A stretch of 19,619 nucleotides of DNA from CAZUZS01 sp964624795 (GTDB taxonomy: Bacteria; Calditrichota; Calditrichia; RBG-13-44-9), in NCBI GenBank assembly GCA_964624795.1, contig CAZUZS010000079.1:1-19619 (forward strand). The letters run 5' to 3'. This document shows positions 14,701-19,619 of the stretch, piece by piece. The notes under the pieces were generated by a model. That model saw only the letters and a list, made by a program, of their open reading frames with translations. It searched no databases and was not told the origin of the DNA. The position numbers and the translations under genes are program-made. The first letter of the stretch is position 1; the number at the start of each line of letters is the position of its first letter.

Positions 14701-15779
14701 TTAAGGGCGCCGGCGGTTCGGATACCTACGGCCACATGTGGATCGACAGTGACGAGCCAAACGGACCCACTTTCGACTGGATTGATATTACAACTACCGG
14801 CACGGAACTCGCCCTGACCGGCAATAACAGCATAACGCAGCCAGTGAACATTGGCTTCACGTTCAATTTCTATGGCGAGGATTACACTGCTGTGCGGGTC
14901 TGTACGAACGGTTGGTTGAGCTTCACCACCTTCTCCGTGGCATACAATAATTTTGCTCTGCCCAGCAACCTGGCACCCCGGGCCTTGCTGGCTCCGTTGT
15001 GGGACGATCTGAACTTCCAGCAAGATTCGAAAGCCTATTTCGAAAATCAGGGAAACAAAGTTGTTGTTCTGTATCAAAATATCTACCGGGTTACCGGTGA
15101 AGGTCCCTACACGTTTGAGGTGGTTCTCTACGACAACGGAAATATCGTCTATCAGTATCTTGATCTGCAAAACCTGCTGGATGACTACACTGTAGGTATT
15201 CAGAACCATGTTGCGGATGACGGTTTGACCATTGCCTACAATGAGCCGTATCTGCACAATGCCCTCGCTGTTCTGATCAGCAAGCATTCCTGGGTATCGG
15301 TATCTCCAATGAGCGGAACCATCTCAGCGCAATCTTCCCAGGATCTCACGCTCACCTTCATCACCAATCAATTCCCGGTTGGTGATTTCTGGGCCAGCCT
15401 GCAGGTCGAAAGCAATGATCCGGACGAAGAGGTCTTTATTGTGCCCATTCACATGACTGTTAAGATGGTTGGTGTTGAGAATGCCGATCTGGTGGCACCA
15501 AAAGAATTCAAACTGTACCAGAATTCGCCGAACCCATTCAACCCGACAACCAACATTTTCTACAGTCTGGCAAAATCCTCGGATGTTGAGCTGACAATCT
15601 ACAATTTGCTGGGCCAGAAAGTAAAAACCCTGGTGAATTCCAGGCAGCAGGCAAAGCAATATAAAGTGGTTTGGGATGGCACCAACAACCAGGGTGTAAA
15701 AGTTGCTTCCGGAATTTACGTTTACCGGCTCAAAGCTGGTGACAAGGTTGCAGTCCGGAAAATGATTTTGATGAAATAA
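11730..15779 (+). CDS. Secreted gingipain-like C25 cysteine peptidase with sorting tail
   Basis: This is a 1349-residue protein; AGGAGGA (11720-11726) precedes the ATG. Residues 1-20 are a signal peptide (VLAILFLSFSLHATA). Residues about 25-230 look like a C25 propeptide. The caspase-like peptidase domain spans about 240-620; the dyad is most likely H484 (LHRDHGAE) and C516 (FVWSVNCLTG), 32 residues apart, close to the 33 of RgpB. An Ig-like domain (about 634-713) follows, as in gingipains, then a beta-rich region, an ASPM/Hydin-like module (about 842-945), a nidogen-like sheet domain (about 996-1185) and a BACON-like segment (1187-1245). The end (about 1260-1349) is a FlgD-like/type IX sorting domain: LYQNSPNPFNPTTNIFYSL, VELTIYNLLGQKV, ASGIYVYRLKAG. 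Surface display or secretion is inferred. No secretion-machinery genes are nearby. It is a single-gene unit, closed by a terminator. Confidence 0.93.
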   Translation: MRSIVMVLAILFLSFSLHATAITYNDSWGDAGLKLDRQNAAGVEVNFSIQEFNLDNRQINGETMQGIQLPGVFLPNDEGAPDLPGTGRYIAIPQGATPTVRIIASRTEKFSNIDLAPAPRIPLTTENGPLDYHKNNAIYSQDAFYPAEPVKISQISKIRGVDAVILGITPFQYNPVTKELIVYRDLRVEVSFDGGNGHFGEDRLRSRWWDPLLEDMLLNYESLPKMDYNRSFQGPAEDTGCEYLIICPTNPEFRQWADSLKVFRTLQGIKTQVVTLDVIGGNNPTTIENYINDAYNTWQIPPAAILLFGDYGTDPTNSVIAPIYNSYCASDNIYADVDADQMPDIIAARMTARNATELQTMVTKAIHYEKNPPTDPNFYAHPMTCLGYQTERWFQICTESVAGFWEQAHGKTVNRINAVYNGSPQTGPWSTATNTSTVTDYFGPNGLGYIPASPGQISCSWTGTGNNVVTGINNGAFMLLHRDHGAETLWGEPDFSNSHVSQLTNTDLCFVWSVNCLTGKYNYSGECMVEKLHRHTYNGENSGALGVIGDAEVSYSFVNDTYVWGAFDNMWPDFMPGYGTTPASRDVMPGFANAAGKYFLQQSSWPYNTSNKEVTYNLFHDHADAFLTVYSEIPQPLTVNHPGVLLSGQNTFSITADQDAFIALTVDGEIIGTGTGTGATTQISIPPQLPGSFVEITVTKQNYYRYSASVPVTAASGPYLFCISPITLDNTCNGNGIPESGETVELKLNLTNLGVQEANNITGTISSADTCLNILNGTTSIAYIDTSDTVLAGSFSVEISPNTPHMHKCSIDLQLQADSAGVPNGYTFNQIIQIEVREGAKINLAQNHLSFSNTFLTFTSTLPLTIENNGPDTLRITDIVSDIPQFTPEVTALDVAPGAQEVLNVGFTPDSTMTYNGTLTIFNTDPVNYEQTFTTDGIGIFAPDISCAQDTIIQEMTPSDSQTVQISLENLGLGDLIFNAQIAGFDPTTQFKGAGGSDTYGHMWIDSDEPNGPTFDWIDITTTGTELALTGNNSITQPVNIGFTFNFYGEDYTAVRVCTNGWLSFTTFSVAYNNFALPSNLAPRALLAPLWDDLNFQQDSKAYFENQGNKVVVLYQNIYRVTGEGPYTFEVVLYDNGNIVYQYLDLQNLLDDYTVGIQNHVADDGLTIAYNEPYLHNALAVLISKHSWVSVSPMSGTISAQSSQDLTLTFITNQFPVGDFWASLQVESNDPDEEVFIVPIHMTVKMVGVENADLVAPKEFKLYQNSPNPFNPTTNIFYSLAKSSDVELTIYNLLGQKVKTLVNSRQQAKQYKVVWDGTNNQGVKVASGIYVYRLKAGDKVAVRKMILMK

Positions 15780-15801
15780 GTATCGGTTTTAATTCCTTTT
15801 T

Positions 15802-15840
15802 AAAACAAAAAGACAGTCTTCGGGCTGTCTTTTTGTTTTT
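15802..15840 (+). terminator. Strong intrinsic terminator after the protease gene
   Basis: AAAACAAAAAGACAG (15802-15816) pairs perfectly with CTGTCTTTTTGTTTT (15825-15839), a 15-bp stem. The loop region closes with a cUUCGg tetraloop (15818-15823). The A-run on one side and T-run on the other allow termination in both directions. It lies 22 nt after the protease stop. Confidence 0.92.
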
Positions 15841-16055
15841 TAGTCATATTTCACTGAATCCATTCTCTCTGCTTGTTGGGAATTCGATAATCTGCGCTTC
15901 ACGATCCTAAATCCACTCCTCCGGCTCCAGGTCCAAGACTGACGCTGACTGCTTTGATGACCGGTAAAAATCCCAGATAATTCCTTGATTTTGTTATTGT
16001 GCCATTATTATTTTAATTTGTGCGTGAGCAATTTGATCAAAAGAACCAGGTTAAA

Positions 16056-17489
16056 ATGACCTTTAAGCAGATGATAGCGCGGAAGTATGCTGCGATTCTT
16101 GTGGTATGTCTTCTATTTTCCTGCCAGGATTCCAGGGATCCCAACACCTCAATATCAAATATAGACTTGCCCCAGATAAAGCAGCGCCAAAAACTTTACG
16201 CGTTAACAGGATACAGCGCGACAAGCTACTTCATCTACAAGGGCCGGCCGATGGGCTATGAATATGAACTGCTCACCCGGCTGGCAGATCACCTGGGTCT
16301 CGAACTGGAGATTCTTATTGAAGATAACCTGGAACAGCTCTTCCGGAGATTAAATAAAGGAGAAAGTGATATTATTGCTTATGGCCTGACCATAACCGGA
16401 GACAGAAAAGATCTTGTGAAATTTACAGATTATCTTTTTACGACCCGGCAAGTTTTGGTCCAGAGAAAGCCGGATAAGTGGAAGCAAATGAAATTGCATG
16501 AAATTGACGAAAAGTTGGTACGCAGCCCGCTACAGCTTATTGGAAAAAAAGTCCATGTAAAAAAAGCGTCTTCATATGAAGAGCGGCTGAAAAACTTATC
16601 GGAGGAAATCGGCGGAAAAATCGATGTTATAGAAGCAGGTGGAGATTCAACCACTGAGCAATTGATGGAAGCCGTTTCCACCGGGAAGATTGACTACACA
16701 GTAGCTGATCAGCATATAGCCCTGATAAACCAGGCGTACTATCAAAACCTGGATGTGCAGACCCCCCTCAGCTTACCTCAAAGAATCGCCTGGGCTGTGC
16801 GGAAAAAATCTCCGAAACTTCTCAAAGAGGTAAACGATTGGATTCGGAAAATGAAGAAAGAAACCGATTATTACGTCATTTACAATAAATATTTCAAAAA
16901 CCGAAGGGCTTTTGTACACCGTGCAAAAAGTCCCTATTTTTCCGTTACCGGCGGAAGAATTTCGGAATATGACGATATCCTGAAGGAGCAATCCAAGATT
17001 CTTGATTGGGATTGGCGTTTATTGGCTTCACTTATTTACCAGGAATCTCAGTTTAGAAATAATGCCAGTTCCTGGACCGGTGCAGTAGGGCTGATGCAGC
17101 TACTGCCTCACATTGGGCACGAATTCGGCGCGAAGAATTTGAGGAATCCCCGAGAAAACATCCGGGCAGGTGTCGAATACCTCCACTGGCTGGACGTTTA
17201 CTGGCAAGATCAAATAAACGACCATGATGAACGCATCAAATTTGTCCTGGCATCCTACAATGTGGGATTAGGCCATGTTCAGGATGCTCGCAGACTGGCT
17301 GAAAAATACGGAAAAAGTGCAATCATTTGGACTGATAGTGTGGAAAAATATATCGTGCTTCTCTCCGAAGAAAAATATTACAATGACGAATTGGTCGAGT
17401 TTGGCTATTGCCAGGGTCTGGAACCCTACAATTATGTGCGCGAAATCCTGGATCGGTACAGAAAATACCTTGAAACCATCATTGAATAA
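16056..17489 (+). CDS. mltF: MltF-like lytic transglycosylase lipoprotein
   Basis: The start is taken at ATG 16056 (477 residues), because a short basic N-region and hydrophobic core then lead to the lipobox LFSC with the lipidated cysteine at C23; the frame is open back to GTG 16020, and ATG 16071 is also possible. Residues about 40-290 form a periplasmic solute-binding type 3 domain (YALTGYSATSYFIYKG, GYEYELLTRLADHLGL, DIIAYGLTITGDRKDLVKFT). Residues about 305-460 form the SLT domain, with catalytic E330 in YQESQF, the AVGLMQLLP motif and ASYNVGLGH. MltF cleaves the MurNAc-GlcNAc bond to give anhydro-muropeptides at the outer membrane; its regulatory domain senses muropeptides in Pseudomonas. 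The gene converges on the EamA-amidase operon with 26 nt between stops. The domain order is diagnostic; lipoprotein sorting is inferred. Confidence 0.92.
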   Translation: MTFKQMIARKYAAILVVCLLFSCQDSRDPNTSISNIDLPQIKQRQKLYALTGYSATSYFIYKGRPMGYEYELLTRLADHLGLELEILIEDNLEQLFRRLNKGESDIIAYGLTITGDRKDLVKFTDYLFTTRQVLVQRKPDKWKQMKLHEIDEKLVRSPLQLIGKKVHVKKASSYEERLKNLSEEIGGKIDVIEAGGDSTTEQLMEAVSTGKIDYTVADQHIALINQAYYQNLDVQTPLSLPQRIAWAVRKKSPKLLKEVNDWIRKMKKETDYYVIYNKYFKNRRAFVHRAKSPYFSVTGGRISEYDDILKEQSKILDWDWRLLASLIYQESQFRNNASSWTGAVGLMQLLPHIGHEFGAKNLRNPRENIRAGVEYLHWLDVYWQDQINDHDERIKFVLASYNVGLGHVQDARRLAEKYGKSAIIWTDSVEKYIVLLSEEKYYNDELVEFGYCQGLEPYNYVREILDRYRKYLETIIE

Positions 17490-17515
17490 CGCGCCTGTTT
17501 TCATCTCGATCGGCT

Positions 17516-18376
17516 TCAGAGTAAAATCAGGAAAACGCCACCTACCATCATTCCTGTAAAAAACACATTTTTTAATGCATTTTTTTCCTTAAAAAGAAAA
17601 ATGCCGAACAAAACACTGATTATTACCCCGGCCCTTTTAAAGGCGATTACATAAGAAACGAATAGTGTTTTTAGGGCGGTAAACTGAAACAGAATCATCA
17701 GGCCGGAGACCAGGCCGATCAGGAGCAAGCCACCAAAATTTTCGGAAATTGCGGAGAAATTGGATCGACGGCTTTTGAAAATGATGGGGAGATAGGCAAG
17801 CGCAAGCAGAGAATCGATAACGGTTGCATAAAAGGCTTGTGAGGAACTCACCACTGCAATTTTCTCGGCAGTGGCAGAAACGCTCCACATCAGAGCCACA
17901 ATTAGCATCAGGCGGGTTCCCCGATCACGCAGCAAGCTTTTAAAGGGAGCAAGCCACTGGCCGGATTTCAGGTGAATTCCGTAGCCGCCGGCAATTATCA
18001 GAAATAATCCCAGGATACCTTTGATGTCGGGGAGCTCTCCCAGCATAAAATAGCCAACAGGAATCAGAAATAATGGCGTAAAGGCAGTAAAAGGCATTGT
18101 ATTGGCCAGAGTTGATTTATGCAATGCGGTAAAGAAAAAATACCAGGCAAAAATATTAATTGCAAAACTCACCGCTGTTGCCCAAAGAAAATTGCTCCAG
18201 AGAATTGTGGGAATGCCTTCCACTATCAGCAACGCCAGTACGTAGGGCAGAGCAAAAGTAAAAATTATCCAGGTAACGACAAATGGAGGCACTTTTTGAG
18301 TCAAAACCTTACCAAGTGTGCCTTGCAGGCCGAAGAAGATGCCGGTAAGGATGGCGAACAGGTATCCGCTTATCAT
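17516..18376 (-). CDS. EamA-family (DMT superfamily) transporter
   Basis: This is a 286-residue, very hydrophobic protein with about ten transmembrane segments in two five-helix repeats, the EamA layout. The N-terminal ISGYLFAILTGIFFGLQGTL, the end of the first repeat (MPFTAFTPLFLIPVGYFMLGE) and the equivalent place in the second (AFKRAGVIISVLFGIFLFKE) are typical family landmarks. The substrate cannot be told; family members move amino acids, nucleosides, or cell-wall-derived sugars and peptides. The ATG at 18376 lies 4 nt after the amidase stop, with no clear Shine-Dalgarno, so translation probably depends on coupling to the amidase. That pairing makes export or uptake of peptidoglycan fragments an attractive guess, not a result. 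Confidence 0.88.
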   Translation of the reverse strand: MISGYLFAILTGIFFGLQGTLGKVLTQKVPPFVVTWIIFTFALPYVLALLIVEGIPTILWSNFLWATAVSFAINIFAWYFFFTALHKSTLANTMPFTAFTPLFLIPVGYFMLGELPDIKGILGLFLIIAGGYGIHLKSGQWLAPFKSLLRDRGTRLMLIVALMWSVSATAEKIAVVSSSQAFYATVIDSLLALAYLPIIFKSRRSNFSAISENFGGLLLIGLVSGLMILFQFTALKTLFVSYVIAFKRAGVIISVLFGIFLFKEKNALKNVFFTGMMVGGVFLILL

Positions 18377-18380
18377 AGAC

Positions 18381-19361
18381 TTATACTGCGAAAAACGCTT
18401 TAATTATACCGGCTGTTTCCTGATCAACACTGCCGGAAATATCGGCGTACCGGTAGTGTCGCTGAAATGCCTCCACTACTGCCTTTGTCTTGGGTCCAAA
18501 ATCGCCATCCATTGTGATGTAATACCCAATTTTACGCAAGTCAGCTTGCAGCGTCCTTACGTAATCAGAAGACGCAGTGGGCTTTCCGCCGTAGATACCA
18601 CTTCTGTCATTATCCCCAAATCGCAGTTCAAATCCTCCATAAAAAGGACTACCCGCGCTCGCGATTGGTGTCGGAAAAAATCCAATGCTGTTCTCAGCGA
18701 GGAGCTTCCAGTTAAAATGGCGGCCAGGATCTATTTTCCTGTCCGGTGAAATATCGCTGTGCCCCAGGACTCGGAATTGCGGAATTGCATAACGGTTCAC
18801 CAGCAGATCGCACAGATAGATGAGTGCCTCGTATTGCCGGGGCGTGTACGGAATTCCCTTTTTTTCGCCCTCGTTCACAATTTCAACCCCAATTGCATAG
18901 TCATTGCAATCCGGTTCACCATTCCAGTTGCTAACACCGGCATGCCAGGCGCGATGCTCATCCCGAACCATCTGGACGATTTGACCACCCTTTCCCACCA
19001 CATAATGGGCACTCACTTTCGCTGTTGGATTTTGAAACCAGCTTACCGTGTTCTCCAGACTACTGGTGACGGTATAATGCAGGATCAGCATATCGATCCG
19101 GGCAGATGGACGCCTGTTGTAATGCGGAGAAGGAATCCACTGAATTTCATAAGCTGGTATCTCACTCACGTTGAATTGGTAGACACCTGGCGGCAGGTCG
19201 GATTGCGTTCCAAATCTGTCCCTGGCCTGCTTGAGTATTTGCTTTTGTGATTTGTGAACGAAGTCCGGGGACTCCTCGACCTCCAGCAATTCGGCAAAAG
19301 TCGGGACCTTTATTTCGAGTGTATCCTTGTCAATTTTTCTGAACAATTCTTTGGTTTGCAC
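18381..19361 (-). CDS. N-acetylmuramoyl-L-alanine amidase (Amidase_2, PG-binding domain)
   Basis: This is a 326-residue protein. The start is GTG at 19361 (reading leftward); an in-frame TGA two codons upstream rules out a longer form, and GGGGTG (19366-19371) is the likely ribosome site. Residues 85-215 form the AmpD/AmiD-type amidase domain: H95 (ILHYTV), E160 (IGVEIVNEG), H201 (LGHSDI) and D211 (KIDPG) are the expected zinc ligands and catalytic acid, and K209 is also conserved. Residues about 265-325 look like a peptidoglycan-binding domain (LRKIGYYITMDGDFGPKTKAVVEAFQ). It would cleave the amide between MurNAc and L-Ala, either of murein or of released anhydro-muropeptides. No signal peptide or lipobox is visible in the N-terminus, so a cytoplasmic location is inferred although the binding domain suggests contact with murein. 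It is first of a two-gene operon. Confidence 0.92.
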   Translation of the reverse strand: MQTKELFRKIDKDTLEIKVPTFAELLEVEESPDFVHKSQKQILKQARDRFGTQSDLPPGVYQFNVSEIPAYEIQWIPSPHYNRRPSARIDMLILHYTVTSSLENTVSWFQNPTAKVSAHYVVGKGGQIVQMVRDEHRAWHAGVSNWNGEPDCNDYAIGVEIVNEGEKKGIPYTPRQYEALIYLCDLLVNRYAIPQFRVLGHSDISPDRKIDPGRHFNWKLLAENSIGFFPTPIASAGSPFYGGFELRFGDNDRSGIYGGKPTASSDYVRTLQADLRKIGYYITMDGDFGPKTKAVVEAFQRHYRYADISGSVDQETAGIIKAFFAV

Positions 19362-19619
19362 AATTCACCCCATTTCAAAGGTTCAGCCTAAAGTAAAAAA
19401 TATGCAGTCTGAAAGCAAAATCTCTTTGCTGACAGAATCTCTACTTTACCTTGAATCCAGTGTCTTTTGGTTGATAGTGACTTCACAAAATAAATACTGT
19501 TGAAGAAAATAAATCGCTTTATGATGCTTCGTGGGGTTTAAAAAAATATACTCTGCCAGCATTCACATACATGCACCCCTCATGATTAAACACCCATTGC
19601 TTAATTTTCATTTCTTCTC
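19362..19619. other. Region upstream of the amidase operon
   Basis: These 258 bases hold the promoter region of the leftward amidase operon; no convincing core promoter is seen. A 30-residue minus-strand ORF (19519-19611, ATG at 19611, GAGAAG just upstream) contains no recognisable motif and may be chance. The window ends here, so a gene continuing beyond the edge could not be judged. Confidence 0.4.

Noticed and set aside
19519..19611. 30-residue ORF on the minus strand near the right edge, with a GAGAAG purine tract
   Set aside because: It is very short, has no motif or hydrophobic pattern, and lies in AT-rich sequence where such frames are expected by chance. It is mentioned only inside the spacer entry.
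1..19619. CRISPR array, tRNA, rRNA, transposase or integrase
   Set aside because: No regularly spaced direct repeats, no tRNA-like cloverleaf ends, no rRNA segments and no transposase or integrase frames were recognised by eye on either strand.

Overview
The window looks like a scaffold piece of a metagenome-assembled genome from a diderm bacterium of the Fibrobacteres-Chlorobi-Bacteroidetes (FCB) assemblage. A Calditrichota or KSB1-type lineage is my best inference. It rests on the large secreted protease, which ends in a FlgD-like/type IX-type sorting domain with the YQNSPNPFNPTTNI-style entry motif common in those groups, on a DUF6599-type gene, and on Tat and lipoprotein signals that imply a cell envelope with an outer membrane. 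No rRNA, tRNA or taxonomic marker is present, so the assignment is tentative. A 100-N run at 4895-4994 is a scaffold gap.

Layout, left to right. (1) 85-2901, plus strand: a Tat-exported DUF362 protein, a secreted DUF6599-like protein and a LiaF-like membrane protein, with spacers of about 43 and 50 nt. (2) 2902-3165: a spacer bracketed by an imperfect inverted repeat of the CCACAAAG type. (3) 3166-4867: an ABC-2 exporter pair (ATPase and permease, overlapping by 8 nt), followed by the gap. Identical 13-base ends abut the Ns. (4) 5133-5648: a DUF2231 membrane protein. (5) 5912-11069: a 1023-residue coiled-coil P-loop ATPase directly followed (15 nt) by one MscS-family channel and then by a second, different one. 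This is the most unusual block in the window. (6) 11070-11729: a long spacer with one plausible 42-residue membrane mini-ORF and candidate promoters. (7) 11730-15779: a gingipain-like (C25) cysteine peptidase with beta-sandwich modules and a sorting tail, closed by a strong terminator hairpin. (8) 16056-17489: an MltF-like lytic transglycosylase lipoprotein. (9) 17516-19361, minus strand: an EamA-family transporter and, upstream in the same operon, an AmpD/AmiD-type N-acetylmuramoyl-L-alanine amidase.

How the genes may work together. Several encode envelope functions: stress-response membrane protein, drug/lipid-type exporter, mechanosensitive channels, lytic transglycosylase, and an amidase beside a small-molecule transporter. 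MltF, the amidase and the EamA protein could together form a peptidoglycan turnover and recycling neighbourhood, but that is inference from position. The ATPase-MscS-MscS block is the candidate for an undescribed system: a cytoplasmic coiled-coil ATPase with a non-canonical Walker B, co-transcribed with a membrane channel it could gate or sense.
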